Below are positions 33,456-42,599 of a stretch of DNA of 64,000 nt, piece by piece. The notes beneath the pieces were generated by a model. The model searched no databases. It was given only the letters and a program-made list of their open reading frames with translations, and was not told where the DNA came from. The DNA lies in NCBI GenBank assembly GCA_015056655.1, contig SVFV01000007.1, positions 1 through 64,000 of the forward strand, in the 5' to 3' direction. The DNA comes from Butyrivibrio sp. (GTDB lineage Bacteria > Bacillota > Clostridia > Lachnospirales > Lachnospiraceae). Within the stretch, counting starts at the first letter, position 1, and each line of letters starts with the position of its first letter. The position numbers and the translations under genes were made by a program.

Positions 33456-34643
33456 ATGAAGAAGAAACTCTTAGGCGCATTTCTTTCTGTGGCTATGACA
33501 GCATCTATGTTAGTTGGATGTGGCGGCGGATCATCAGCACCTGCTACTACAGATTCTAACGAAACAACAGAGGCTCCTGCTGCAGAGGAGACAAAGGAAG
33601 AGACAACAGAGGCAGCAGCTGAGGAAACAGCTGAGACAACAGAAGCAGCTGAGACAACAGCTGGCGGCGGTATCGTCGGTGTTGCAATGCCTACCAAGGA
33701 TCTTCAGAGATGGAACCAGGATGGCGCAAACATGCAGCAGCAGCTTGAGGCAGCTGGTTACACAGTTGACCTTCAGTATGCATCAAACGACATCGCTACA
33801 CAGGTTTCTCAGATTGAGAACATGATCAGTTCAGGAGCACAGGTTCTGGTTATCGCATCTATCGATGGTGATTCACTTGGAACAGTTCTTGCACAGGCTA
33901 AGGAAGCTGGTATCTCAGTTATCGCTTATGACCGTCTTATCATGAACTCAGACGCTGTTTCTTACTATGCTACATTCGATAACTACATGGTAGGAACAAA
34001 GCAGGGTGAGTACATCGAGCAGCAGCTTGACCTCAAGAATGCAGATGGCCCCTTCAATATCGAGATCTTTACAGGTGATCCCGGTGACAACAACGCAAGA
34101 TTCTTCTACGGCGGTGCTATGGACGTTCTTAGACCTTACATCGACGAGGGCAAGCTTGTAGTTAAGTCTGGCCAGGTTGAGTTCGACGAAGTTGCAACAG
34201 CTAACTGGGCAACAGAGACAGCACAGTCCAGAATGGATGCTATCATCTCTGCTAACTATGCTGATGGAACAAAGCTTGATGCAGTTCTTTGCTCAAACGA
34301 CTCTACAGCACTTGGTGCTACAAACTCTCTTGAAGCTAACTACACAGGTGATTGGCCGATCATCACAGGTCAGGATTGTGACGTTGCTAACGTTAAGAAC
34401 ATGATCGCTGGTAAGCAGTCAATGTCTATCTTCAAGGATACTCGTGACCTCGCAGCTAAGACAGTTGAGATGGTTGACGCTATCATGAAGGGCACAGAAG
34501 CACCTGTAAACGATACAGAGACATATGACAATGGTACTGGAGTTATCCCTTCATACCTTTGCGAGCCTGTATTCGCAGACATCAACAACTATAAAGAGCT
34601 TCTTATCGATTCTGGTTACTATTCAGAGTCAGATCTTCAGTAA
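33456..34643 (+). CDS. chvE: multiple-monosaccharide-binding lipoprotein, ChvE type
   Basis: This 395-residue lipoprotein has the lipobox VGC near residue 23. A Thr/Glu/Ala-rich linker of about 45 residues follows and sets the receptor away from the membrane. The binding domain reads GGGIVGVAMPTKDLQRWNQDGANM, SIDGDSLGTVLAQAKEAGISVIAYDRLIMNS, FNIEIFTGDPGDNNARFFYGGAMDVL and AVLCSNDSTALGATNSLE. These match ChvE/GguA-B-linked sugar receptors. Codon use is highly biased to a few codons, as in strongly expressed genes. Strong AGGGAGGG binding site. A GC-rich stem at 34668 separates it from the ATPase gene and probably raises receptor mRNA relative to the membrane parts. Confidence 0.9.
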   Translation: MKKKLLGAFLSVAMTASMLVGCGGGSSAPATTDSNETTEAPAAEETKEETTEAAAEETAETTEAAETTAGGGIVGVAMPTKDLQRWNQDGANMQQQLEAAGYTVDLQYASNDIATQVSQIENMISSGAQVLVIASIDGDSLGTVLAQAKEAGISVIAYDRLIMNSDAVSYYATFDNYMVGTKQGEYIEQQLDLKNADGPFNIEIFTGDPGDNNARFFYGGAMDVLRPYIDEGKLVVKSGQVEFDEVATANWATETAQSRMDAIISANYADGTKLDAVLCSNDSTALGATNSLEANYTGDWPIITGQDCDVANVKNMIAGKQSMSIFKDTRDLAAKTVEMVDAIMKGTEAPVNDTETYDNGTGVIPSYLCEPVFADINNYKELLIDSGYYSESDLQ

Positions 34644-34667
34644 TTGACAGATCAAAGTTAATTTAAC

Positions 34668-34693
34668 AGAGGCGGGCCAACAGACCCGCCTCT
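34668..34693 (+). promoter_or_regulatory. intercistronic stem-loop between binding protein and ATPase genes
   Basis: A perfect 9-bp stem, AGAGGCGGG at 34668-34676 with CCCGCCTCT at 34685-34693, has an 8-nt loop and no T run. It probably blocks 3' exonucleases or causes partial termination, so the receptor is made in excess over the permease. Confidence 0.6.
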
Positions 34694-34779
34694 ATCTATG
34701 CGAAGTATTAAATTGTTTAGAAAGTTTTAATAATTAAGATGAAATACCTAAAGAATATGAGAGAGAAGGAGGGGTAACA

Positions 34780-36333
34780 TTGGCGCAGATATTGTTGGAA
34801 ATGAAAAATATCACCAAGACCTTCCCCGGTGTGAAAGCCTTAGATAACGTTAATCTTAAAGTTGAGCAGGGTGAAATTCACGCTCTGGTTGGAGAAAATG
34901 GTGCGGGAAAATCCACTCTTATGAACGTCCTTAGTGGAATTTATCCTTTCGGTTCTTATGAGGGAGATATCGTTTATAACGGTGAAATTTGCAAATTTAA
35001 TGAAATCAAGGATAGTGAAGCGAAGGGTATTGTTATTATCCATCAGGAGCTTGCACTTATTCCTTACATGACAATAGCAGAGAACATGTTCCTTGGAAAC
35101 GAAAGAGGAACAAAGTTCAAGATCAACTGGAATGAAACCAGTGACCTTGCACGTAAATATCTTGATATAGTTGGACTTAATGAGAGCTCAGAGACACTGA
35201 TCAAGGATATCGGTGTTGGTAAGCAGCAGCTTGTTGAGATTGCAAAGGCACTCTCCAAGAATGCTAAGCTCCTTATCCTGGATGAGCCTACATCATCACT
35301 TAACGAGACAGATTCAAAGGCTCTTTTGGATCTTCTGTTAAAGCTTAAGGCTGAGCAGGGACTTACTTCTATTATCATTTCTCATAAGCTCAATGAGGTT
35401 TCTTATGTTGCTGACAAGATCACAGTTATTCGTGATGGTTCAACAATTGAGACTCTTACAAAGGGTGTTGATGATTTCTCAGAACCCAGAATCATCAAGG
35501 GAATGGTAGGACGTGAACTCTCCGACAGATTCCCTAAGAGAGAATCTCATATTGGCGAAGTTATGATGGAAGTAAAGAACTGGAATGTTTATCATCCATT
35601 ATACAGCGAAAGAAAAATTGTTAATGACGTAAATATTAATGTCAGAAAAGGTGAAGTACTCGGTATTTCCGGACTTATGGGTGCAGGTAGAACTGAGCTT
35701 GCAATGAGTATTTTCGGAAAAAGTTATGGAGAGAATATCTCCGGTCAGTTGTTTATCAAGGGTGAAAAAGTTCACCTCAACACAGTACAGGATGCCATCA
35801 AGCATAAGTTGGCATACGTTACTGAGGATAGAAAGGGTAACGGACTTATCCTTACAAATCCTATCAAGATCAACACAACACTTGCAAATCTTGACGAAGT
35901 AAGCAACAAAAAGGTAATCGACAAAGATAAAGAATACGAAGTTGCTGTTGAGTATAAAGAAAAGCTCAAGACCAAGTGTCCTACAGTTGAGCAGAATGTT
36001 GGAAATCTTAGTGGTGGTAACCAGCAGAAGGTTCTCCTTGCTAAGTGGATGTTCGCTGACCCTGACATTTTGATTCTAGATGAGCCTACAAGAGGTATCG
36101 ACGTAGGTGCTAAATATGAAATTTATTGTATTATCAACCAGCTGGTAGCTGAGGGTAAATCAGTTATCATGATTTCTTCCGAACTTCCGGAAATTCTGGG
36201 CATGTGCGACAGAATTTATGTAATGAATGAAGGCAGAATGGTTGGAGAGCTTGAGGGCAAAGATGCTACTCAGGAAAAGATTATGACTTATATATTACAG
36301 TCATCCGGAAAAAAGGAGGTAAGTAATGAGTAA
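34780..36333 (+). CDS. mmsA: multiple-monosaccharide ABC transporter ATP-binding protein
   Basis: This 517-residue protein starts at a TTG behind AGGAGGGG. It contains two ABC cassettes in tandem, as in RbsA, XylG and GguA. The first has [22 protein letters not shown] and [11 protein letters not shown]. The second has a degenerate Walker A (LMGAGRTEL), [14 protein letters not shown] and [12 protein letters not shown]. The degenerate second Walker A is normal for sugar importers of this class. It overlaps the permease gene by 8 bp and powers uptake of monosaccharides such as arabinose, xylose or galactose. The exact substrates are inferred from the family. Confidence 0.92.
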   Translation: MAQILLEMKNITKTFPGVKALDNVNLKVEQGEIHALVGENGAGKSTLMNVLSGIYPFGSYEGDIVYNGEICKFNEIKDSEAKGIVIIHQELALIPYMTIAENMFLGNERGTKFKINWNETSDLARKYLDIVGLNESSETLIKDIGVGKQQLVEIAKALSKNAKLLILDEPTSSLNETDSKALLDLLLKLKAEQGLTSIIISHKLNEVSYVADKITVIRDGSTIETLTKGVDDFSEPRIIKGMVGRELSDRFPKRESHIGEVMMEVKNWNVYHPLYSERKIVNDVNINVRKGEVLGISGLMGAGRTELAMSIFGKSYGENISGQLFIKGEKVHLNTVQDAIKHKLAYVTEDRKGNGLILTNPIKINTTLANLDEVSNKKVIDKDKEYEVAVEYKEKLKTKCPTVEQNVGNLSGGNQQKVLLAKWMFADPDILILDEPTRGIDVGAKYEIYCIINQLVAEGKSVIMISSELPEILGMCDRIYVMNEGRMVGELEGKDATQEKIMTYILQSSGKKEVSNE

Positions 36334-37516
36334 AGATCAGATTTTGGGATTTTTAAAGAAGAATACGATGATATTAGTACTCATCGTTGTAGTTGCATTT
36401 TTCTCATGGAGAACAGGTGGAGCAATCCTCCTTCCCATGAACGTAAGTAACCTTATTTCACAGAACGCTTATGTGTTCATTCTTGCAACAGGTATGCTGT
36501 TGTGTATCCTGACCGGTGGTAACATCGATCTTTCAGTTGGTTCAGTAGTATGTTTTGTAGGTGCAGTTGGTGCAACACTCATGGTTAACATGAATGTTCC
36601 GATCCCTGTAGCAATTATCGCTATGATCCTTCTTGGAACATGTATCGGTGCTTTCCAGGGCTTCTGGATTGCGTTTGTTAGAATTCCTCCTTTCATCGTA
36701 ACACTAGCTGGTATGCTTGTTTTCAGAGGGCTTTCAAACGTAGTACTTAACGGACTTACAGTTTCTATCAAGGATAAGACAACATTCGTTAACCTCTTTG
36801 GTGGCGGTGCTGATTGCTATATCCACGATATTTTTGGAAATGGAACACTTAACCTTACATGTCTCTTTGGCGGACTTATTGCTGCAACAGTATTCGTACT
36901 TCTTGAGGTATCTGGCCGTATTAAGAGAAAGTCAAAGGGTTATGATGTTGAGATTTTCTGGACATTCATTTTAAAGCTTGTTGCTGTAGCAGCAGTTATC
37001 GTTATCTTCGCTTACAAGCTTTCTCAGCATAAGGGTATTCCTACAGTTCTTATCTGGGTTATGGTAGTAGTTCTTGTTTATGGCTACATCACAAACAACA
37101 CAACAGTAGGTCGTTACTTCTACGCAGTAGGTGGTAACGAGAAGGCTACAAAGCTTTCTGGTATCAATACTAACAAGGTTTATTTCCTTGCTTATACCAA
37201 CATGGGCTTCCTTGCAGCACTTGCAGGTATGGTAACAATCGCTCGTCTTACATCAGCTCAGCCTACATATGGTCAGAACTATGAGATGGATGCTATCGGA
37301 TCCTGCTTCATCGGTGGTGCTTCTGCTTACGGCGGAATCGGAACAGTTCCTGGAGTTATCGTCGGTGCTGTACTTATGGGTGTTATCAACCTTGGTATGT
37401 CACTTATGGGCGTCGATGCAAATATGCAGAAGGTTGTAAAGGGTGTTGTACTTCTTGCAGCTGTTATCTTCGACGTAGTATCTAAACGTGGTGGAAAGAT
37501 GATTGTCAAAAATTGA
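36326..37516 (+). CDS. mmsB: multiple-monosaccharide ABC transporter permease
   Basis: This 396-residue membrane protein has about ten hydrophobic segments. It carries the sugar-permease (BPD_transp_2) signatures [40 protein letters not shown] and [39 protein letters not shown]. These match GguB/XylH. It overlaps mmsA by 8 bp, is preceded by AAGGAGG inside mmsA, and ends the transporter operon just before a terminator. With ChvE and MmsA it forms a complete importer in the cell membrane. Confidence 0.92.
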   Translation: MSKDQILGFLKKNTMILVLIVVVAFFSWRTGGAILLPMNVSNLISQNAYVFILATGMLLCILTGGNIDLSVGSVVCFVGAVGATLMVNMNVPIPVAIIAMILLGTCIGAFQGFWIAFVRIPPFIVTLAGMLVFRGLSNVVLNGLTVSIKDKTTFVNLFGGGADCYIHDIFGNGTLNLTCLFGGLIAATVFVLLEVSGRIKRKSKGYDVEIFWTFILKLVAVAAVIVIFAYKLSQHKGIPTVLIWVMVVVLVYGYITNNTTVGRYFYAVGGNEKATKLSGINTNKVYFLAYTNMGFLAALAGMVTIARLTSAQPTYGQNYEMDAIGSCFIGGASAYGGIGTVPGVIVGAVLMGVINLGMSLMGVDANMQKVVKGVVLLAAVIFDVVSKRGGKMIVKN

Positions 37517-37542
37517 CCAATTTCTTTCTCATATTCTCAAAA

Positions 37543-37572
37543 GCCGGGCATGCAATTGCATGCTCGGTTTTT
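37543..37572 (+). terminator. rho-independent terminator
   Basis: GCCGGGCATGC pairs with GCATGCTCGGT around an AATT loop, with T residues following to about 37572. It ends the ABC transporter transcript. Confidence 0.85.
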
Positions 37573-37611
37573 ACTTTTGCAGAGAAATTCTATGACAAAA
37601 TACATTAATAG

Positions 37612-37640
37612 TTGTAGGAAAACTCTAAAAGGGGTAAAAT
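37612..37640 (+). promoter_or_regulatory. promoter for aspS
   Basis: TTGTAG at 37612-37617 and TAAAAT at 37635-37640 are separated by 17 bp, 42 bp upstream of the aspS ATG. Confidence 0.5.
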
Positions 37641-37681
37641 GTTTCAGTGATTTATCAATAGTTATTAAGGAGATTTAGAAA

Positions 37682-39520
37682 ATGATGCAGTCACGTACTA
37701 ATACATGCGGTGAGCTGAGAATTGAAGACGCAGGCAAGAAAGTTAAGCTTGTGGGCTGGATGGAGAACCTCAGAGAAGTCGGCGCAGAGCTTGGCTTCGT
37801 TGTTCTTAGAGATTTCTATGGTACAACACAGATCGTCATCGAGAGTGAAGATATGATGAAGATCGTTAAGGGTATCAATAAGGAATCAACAATTTCTGTA
37901 GAGGGTGTTGTAAGAGAGCGAAGCTCTAAGAACCCTAAGCAGGAAACTGGTGATATCGAGGTTGTTCCTGAGAAGATCGAGATTCTTGGACGCTGCAGAT
38001 ACAACGAGCTTCCTTTTGAAATTAACAGAAGTCGAGAGGCGGACGAGACTGCTCGTTTGAAATATCGTTATCTTGATCTTAGAAATCCTGAGGTTAAGAA
38101 GAATATTATTCTTAGAAGTAAGGTAATTGCTGCTCTTAGACAGTCAATGATAGAGCATGATTTCTTGGAGATCACAACACCTATCCTTACTGTTTCATCA
38201 CCTGAGGGAGCACGTGACTATCTTGTACCTGCTCGTAAGCACCCTGGTAAGTTTTATGCACTTCCCCAGGCACCTCAGCAGTTTAAGCAGCTTCTTATGA
38301 CATCTGGAATTGACCGTTACTTCCAGATTGCTCCCTGCTTCCGTGATGAGGACGCAAGAGGTGACAGAAGCCCGGGTGAGTTCTATCAGCTTGATATGGA
38401 GATGGCTTTTGCTTCTCAGGAGGACGTTTTCGCTATCTGTGAGGATGTACTTCCTCCTATCTTTGCAAAGTATGGAACCTATGACAGAGCTTCAGAGGCT
38501 CCTTTTGCAAGAATTCCTTATCTTGAGGCTATGGAGAAGTATGGTACAGATAAGCCTGACCTTCGTATTGACCTTACAGTTCAGGATGCTACAGATGTAC
38601 TTAAGGATTGCGGTTTTGGACCTTTCGCAAGCACTGTTTCAGCAGAAGCAGCTGAGGCAAGCGAGGGTGCTCTTAAGGCTGGAGATGCTACAGATGTAAG
38701 AATCAAAGCTGTTGTAATCTCAGACTTCAAGGAGAGCCGTAAGTTTATCGATAAGAATATCGCTGACGTTGAAGTACAGGCAGGTGCTAAGCCTTACTGG
38801 TTCAGACTTGATGAGAATGGCGAGATCGTTGGTGGTATTGCTAAGTTTGTTCAGGAGAAAAAGGACGCAGTTATTGCTGCACTTGGACTTAAGGCTGGAG
38901 ACCTTGTTGTTATTGGTTCTGGTAAGCTTGGACAGGCTCAGAAGACAGCTGGTGTCGTAATTAAGACATTTGGCGCAGCTGTTCCTGGACATATGGATAA
39001 GGAGCAGTATTCATTCTGCTGGATAGTTGATTTCCCTATGTACGAGATTGGCGAGGAGTCAGGAGAGCTTGAGTTCTGTCACAACCCGTTCTCAATGCCC
39101 AGTGGTGGTATGGAGACACTTCTTAAGGCAGAGCGTGGCGAGATAGATCCTTTGGATATCATGGCAGATCAGTATGACCTTGTATGTAATGGCGTTGAGC
39201 TTTCATCAGGTGCTGTAAGAAACCATGATCCTGAAATTATGATCAAGGCATTTGAGATGGTTCGCCTTGGTGAAGATGATGTTAAGGCTAAATTCCCTGC
39301 AATGTACAATGCATTCTGCTATGGTGCACCGCCGCACGCTGGTATTGCACCTGGTGTTGATCGTATGATCATGCTTCTTGCAGGTGAGAACTCCATTAGG
39401 GAGATCATTCCTTTCCCGATGAACAAGAATGCTCAGGACGTTATGATGAACGCTCCTGGCGAGGTATCGGAAAAGCAGCTTGAGGAACTCCACATCAGAA
39501 CAGTTGATGTTGAGGAATAA
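37682..39520 (+). CDS. aspS: aspartyl-tRNA synthetase
   Basis: This 612-residue protein has the bacterial AspRS layout. The N-terminal OB-fold anticodon-binding domain (VKLVGWMENLREVGAELGFVVLRDFYG) is followed by class II motif 2 (RYFQIAPCFRDEDARGDRSPGEFYQLD). A bacterial GAD insertion lies around residues 290-420, and motif 3 reads GVDRMIMLLAGENSIREIIPFPM. Bacterial enzymes run to about 590 residues, so the length is normal. It charges tRNA-Asp. Whether it also charges tRNA-Asn cannot be read from the sequence. It is transcribed from its own promoter after the ABC transporter terminator. Confidence 0.95.
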   Translation: MMQSRTNTCGELRIEDAGKKVKLVGWMENLREVGAELGFVVLRDFYGTTQIVIESEDMMKIVKGINKESTISVEGVVRERSSKNPKQETGDIEVVPEKIEILGRCRYNELPFEINRSREADETARLKYRYLDLRNPEVKKNIILRSKVIAALRQSMIEHDFLEITTPILTVSSPEGARDYLVPARKHPGKFYALPQAPQQFKQLLMTSGIDRYFQIAPCFRDEDARGDRSPGEFYQLDMEMAFASQEDVFAICEDVLPPIFAKYGTYDRASEAPFARIPYLEAMEKYGTDKPDLRIDLTVQDATDVLKDCGFGPFASTVSAEAAEASEGALKAGDATDVRIKAVVISDFKESRKFIDKNIADVEVQAGAKPYWFRLDENGEIVGGIAKFVQEKKDAVIAALGLKAGDLVVIGSGKLGQAQKTAGVVIKTFGAAVPGHMDKEQYSFCWIVDFPMYEIGEESGELEFCHNPFSMPSGGMETLLKAERGEIDPLDIMADQYDLVCNGVELSSGAVRNHDPEIMIKAFEMVRLGEDDVKAKFPAMYNAFCYGAPPHAGIAPGVDRMIMLLAGENSIREIIPFPMNKNAQDVMMNAPGEVSEKQLEELHIRTVDVEE

Positions 39521-39583
39521 ATAACCTATTAACGGCGGTGAGCCAAATAAAGGCAGCCGACCAGCAAAAGAGGAGAAGAAATT

Positions 39584-40474
39584 ATGAAAAAGATACTCGC
39601 AACTTTATTAACGATGGGACTTGTTGTTGGCATGACAGCTTGTGGCAGCAAGGGAAATGACGCTACAACAGCAGACAGCACAGAGGCTGTAGCTGAGGCA
39701 AGCACAGAGGCAGTTGAAGAGACTGCTGAGGAAGCAACAGAAGAGGCTTCAGAGGAAGTTGCAGAAGAAGCTACAGAAGAGACAACAGAAGAGACAACAG
39801 AGGAGACAGCTGAGGCTACAGGTGATGTAATGACTCACGAAGAGTATGTAGCAGCTGATCTTGATTCACCTGTAACAGTTGAGACTTATGTTCAGGCTAA
39901 GCAGGGCTGGTGGGAGAACGAAGGCGTTGGTAACGCTACATTCTACACACAGGCTGAGGATGGTGCATACTTCCTTTACAACATGCCTTGCTCAGAGGAA
40001 GACTATGAGAAGCTTGAAGTAGGTACAAAGATTAAGGTTTCTGGTTTCAAGTCAGAGTGGTCAGGCGAAGTAGAAATCGTTGATGCTACATTTGAGATCG
40101 AAGATGGTAACTATGTTGCTGAGCCTTTAGATGCGACATCACTTCTTACTGATGAGGCACTCATCGATCACCAGAACGAGTTCGCTTCATTCAAGGGCAT
40201 GACAGTAGAGCCCAGCACAGATGCTGATGGTAACGAAGTAGCATTCCTTTACAACTGGGATGGTTCAGGTTCACAGGGTGATGACCTTTACTTCAACGTT
40301 TCTGTAGATGGAAACACATATACATTCACTGTTGAGTCTTACCTTTGTGGCAAGGACACAGATGTATACAAGGCTGTAGAAGCACTTAATGTTGGTGATG
40401 TTGTAGATATGGAAGGATTCCTTTACTGGTATGAGAAGGTTAATCCTCACATCACAAGCGTAACTGTTCAGTAA
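39584..40474 (+). CDS. acidic-linker lipoprotein with OB-like domain
   Basis: This 296-residue lipoprotein has the lipobox TAC (cysteine 21). An extremely Glu/Thr/Ala-rich linker of about 55 residues follows. The rest contains two beta-rich halves, each with the pattern seen in OB-fold-like extracytoplasmic domains: SPVTVETYVQAKQGWW through VGTKIKVSGFKSEWSGEVEI, and later VEALNVGDVVDMEGFLYWYE...ITSVTVQ. This is a fold-level guess and not a functional assignment. Codon bias is strong, which suggests high expression. It follows aspS by 63 bp with no terminator between, but its cellular role is probably at the envelope. A terminator follows directly. Confidence 0.65.
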   Translation: MKKILATLLTMGLVVGMTACGSKGNDATTADSTEAVAEASTEAVEETAEEATEEASEEVAEEATEETTEETTEETAEATGDVMTHEEYVAADLDSPVTVETYVQAKQGWWENEGVGNATFYTQAEDGAYFLYNMPCSEEDYEKLEVGTKIKVSGFKSEWSGEVEIVDATFEIEDGNYVAEPLDATSLLTDEALIDHQNEFASFKGMTVEPSTDADGNEVAFLYNWDGSGSQGDDLYFNVSVDGNTYTFTVESYLCGKDTDVYKAVEALNVGDVVDMEGFLYWYEKVNPHITSVTVQ

Positions 40475-40500
40475 TCTGAATAGAAATATGAGTTAAATGA

Positions 40501-40534
40501 GGCCACTGCTGATAATTTCAGCAGTGGCTTTTTG
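40501..40534 (+). terminator. rho-independent terminator
   Basis: GCCACTGCTGA pairs with TCAGCAGTGGC across a short loop, with TTTTT immediately after. It lies 27 bp after the lipoprotein stop. Confidence 0.92.
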
Positions 40535-40575
40535 ATTGAATAAAAAATTAAATTGATTAAAAAACATCAATCAAA

Positions 40576-40605
40576 TTGACATCAAAATGTGCGATAATAT
40601 ATAAA
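40576..40605 (+). promoter_or_regulatory. promoter for hypothetical gene at 40.67 kb
   Basis: A consensus TTGACA at 40576-40581 and TATAAA at 40600-40605 are separated by 18 bp. An inverted repeat TTGATT/AATCAA lies just upstream (about 40553-40574), a possible operator. Confidence 0.65.
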
Positions 40606-40670
40606 AAGTTAGCAACATATTGTTTATGTGTTAATGGGGGCCACAAGATATTGTGGAATGTGTGGGGGAC

Positions 40671-41237
40671 ATGGATTACGATTATCTTTCTTCAATAGTT
40701 TCCAATTATACCAATTTATCATCGCTTACAAATCAGGCTACAAGTGCATTAAGTGGAGCTTCTTCCGTTGGAAGCATGCTCACAGAACTCGCTGGAAGTA
40801 GCAGCTTTTCAAGTATATTAAGCGCTGCAATGCAGTCCACAGGAGTTGATGATGACATTGCAAATAGTCTCCAGAATATTGCATCCGTATATACAAATAG
40901 CGGAATGGAGAGTGAGGCCAGGAGTGAGCTTATAATGCAGAATTATTTGTATGCAGCACTTATGAAGGATACTTTGCAGAACTCTCTGACTGATGCAGGT
41001 GATTTCACATCTTCGCTGTTCCAGAGCCTTGCTGTTGGAAATATGGATGATGAAGATGAGTCTGGAAGCACTACTCTTGGATCACTTCAGAATTCTACAT
41101 TAAATGCTATTTCTAATCTGTCAGCCTATGACAAATACCTTAAAACGGATACTGGTGAGTTAGATACCAATTTCCAGGAACTGGCTGCAAAATATGGTTT
41201 ATCTGATTTGTCTAAATTGAGTGGAATAGCCTTATAA
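40671..41237 (+). CDS. hypothetical Ser/Asn-rich small protein
   Basis: The protein has 188 residues from ATG 40671, although a GTG at 40653 is also in frame. It has no signal peptide or membrane segment and is rich in serine, leucine, asparagine and threonine. The sequence is mainly helical with repeating small-residue faces (SSLTNQATSALSGASSVGSMLTELAG). The final 30 residues, DTNFQELAAKYGLSDLSKLSGIAL, look like a short helical hairpin. I recognise no family, although the composition recalls secreted flagellar or type VII-like helical proteins. It has its own promoter and lies next to the candidate small RNA. Confidence 0.55.
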   Translation: MDYDYLSSIVSNYTNLSSLTNQATSALSGASSVGSMLTELAGSSSFSSILSAAMQSTGVDDDIANSLQNIASVYTNSGMESEARSELIMQNYLYAALMKDTLQNSLTDAGDFTSSLFQSLAVGNMDDEDESGSTTLGSLQNSTLNAISNLSAYDKYLKTDTGELDTNFQELAAKYGLSDLSKLSGIAL

Positions 41238-41295
41238 TCAAATAATAAAGTAAATATTATATTTTTAGAAACTGCGTCCCTGTAAAAAATTATGG

Positions 41296-41325
41296 TTGAC
41301 ATAAAAAGGAATAAGATGGTAATAT
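41296..41325 (+). promoter_or_regulatory. near-consensus promoter with no downstream ORF
   Basis: TTGACA at 41296-41301 and TAATAT at 41320-41325 are separated by 18 bp. The inverted repeat CATCAG (41326-41331)/CTGATG (41342-41347) covers the expected start site near 41332. No coding region follows on this strand for over 1.2 kb. Confidence 0.65.
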
Positions 41326-41331
41326 CATCAG

Positions 41332-41540
41332 GCATCGAAATCTGATGTTTTCAGACACAGGATATTCGTCTTGTGAATTCCTTTTTTAACAGCTGTAAGG
41401 AGTTAAGAGGTATACGTTTAGTATACGATGCCAACACTTAATGCATGGGATAATTAAATAAGCTATACCGAAAAAGGAGACATGGCGTAAACTAAGACGA
41501 CAAATGGAAAATCGAGCATGACTTGCTTTTTCGGTATACG
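41332..41540 (+). ncRNA. candidate small RNA of unknown class
   Basis: A good promoter drives a region of about 210 nt without an ORF but with much potential structure. GGCATCG at 41331-41337 pairs with CGATGCC at 41426-41432 and would enclose a first domain. GTATAC at 41410-41415 pairs with GTATAC at 41421-41426. A 13-bp perfect inverted repeat, TATACCGAAAAAG at 41464-41476 with CTTTTTCGGTATA at 41526-41538, closes a second domain with a 49-nt loop. I tried 6S, SRP, tmRNA, T-box and common riboswitch signatures from memory and none fits. The final stem could instead be the terminator of the convergent AraC gene. The class is unknown. Confidence 0.4.
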
Positions 41541-41548
41541 ATTTAGGA

Positions 41549-42439
41549 TCAACTCTTTATCACACTGTAGAGGCTTTGGTATTCCTTGGGAGATAGTCCA
41601 TATTCTTTTTTAAAGGCCTTAAAGAAGCTGGAATAATCCCTGAAACCATAGCGTTCAAAGACAGCACTTATGGAGTTACCACTTACTATGGAGTCGCGAC
41701 ATAGTGAGAGACGTTTCTTCAAAATGTACTGGTGTGGTGATATTCCAAGGGTATCCTTGAAAAGATGTGAGATATAAAATTTGCTCACATAAAACTCACC
41801 GGCAAGGCTTTCAAGTGAAAGCGGCTGTTCAATATTTGTATCGATGTATGAGATCAAATTCTGGAAAAGAGAAACCTCTTCACCCATTTCTAAGTGGTTT
41901 TTCTCGTCATAAATAGCCCTGTTAAGAGTTAGTATGATGTCACAGATACAAAGATGAATAGTAGCGTTTTTACCATATCGTTCAGAATGAGTTTCTTCCA
42001 GAAGACGAAGAATCTTGGAAACTGTGAGATGGTAATCAGCCGGATTTAAAGGGAAGTAATACTGTTTAAACGAGGTAGCCTGCTGAAAGAGATAGACATA
42101 ATCGACAGAGTCTTCCATGAGGCGCTCGCAGTATTCCTTGCTTATCCAGAAAACAAAACGTCTGTAAGGGACATCGGAATTTTGGATTATTGAATGGTGC
42201 TCAACTCCCGGAGGTATCAAAATGAGATCTCCAGGAGAGAGTGCCTTTTTTATTGTTTCTCCCAGGGGGGGATTTATTTCAATCGAGACGTCCCCTTCTA
42301 AAAAGAGATAAAACTCATAGTAATCATGGCTATGTAAACTCAGAGTTTTTAGCCCGAGATCGCTGTAGTAGTAGATCTCGAAATCCTTGGAAATCATATA
42401 CTGTCTGGTATTGAAAGCAGATCGAAGATTCTTTTTCAT
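41549..42439 (-). CDS. AraC-family regulator with cupin sensor domain
   Basis: The protein has 296 residues from the start at 42439 (MKKNLRSAFNTRQY), which has GGAGGGA at the right distance. A longer frame to 42628 would run into uxuA and has a hydrophobic, unlikely N-terminus. The N-terminal half is an AraC cupin (SHDYYEFYLFLEGDVSIEI, DLILIPPGVEHHS). The C-terminal half has two helix-turn-helix units (LSLESLAGEFYVSKFYISHLF and RYGFRDYSSFFKAFKKEYGLSP). It is divergent from uxuA across a 160-bp gap, so it probably controls uxuA-uxuB in response to a hexuronate. That role is inferred from position. Confidence 0.85.
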   Translation of the reverse strand: MKKNLRSAFNTRQYMISKDFEIYYYSDLGLKTLSLHSHDYYEFYLFLEGDVSIEINPPLGETIKKALSPGDLILIPPGVEHHSIIQNSDVPYRRFVFWISKEYCERLMEDSVDYVYLFQQATSFKQYYFPLNPADYHLTVSKILRLLEETHSERYGKNATIHLCICDIILTLNRAIYDEKNHLEMGEEVSLFQNLISYIDTNIEQPLSLESLAGEFYVSKFYISHLFKDTLGISPHQYILKKRLSLCRDSIVSGNSISAVFERYGFRDYSSFFKAFKKEYGLSPKEYQSLYSVIKS

Positions 42440-42599
42440 ATATATCCCTCCGAATATAAAACAATTATATGATAGGCAGCAAATTTTGCAAACAAGGAAA
42501 CAAACAGTGCAATGGTAGAAAATGCTGTTAAAACATATCATGAATAAAGTAAAAACACAGTAAACAAATAGATTATTTATATAAAGGAGCTGGAAAATT

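Noticed and set aside
33514-33825. 103-codon frame inside chvE
   Set aside because: It is a glutamine/arginine-rich frame-shifted reading of the Thr/Glu/Ala linker codons.
41464-41538. Small transposable element (MITE) with 13-bp ends
   Set aside because: Only a single copy is in the window, no target duplication is visible at the ends and a promoter leads into it, so a structured RNA or terminator is the better reading.
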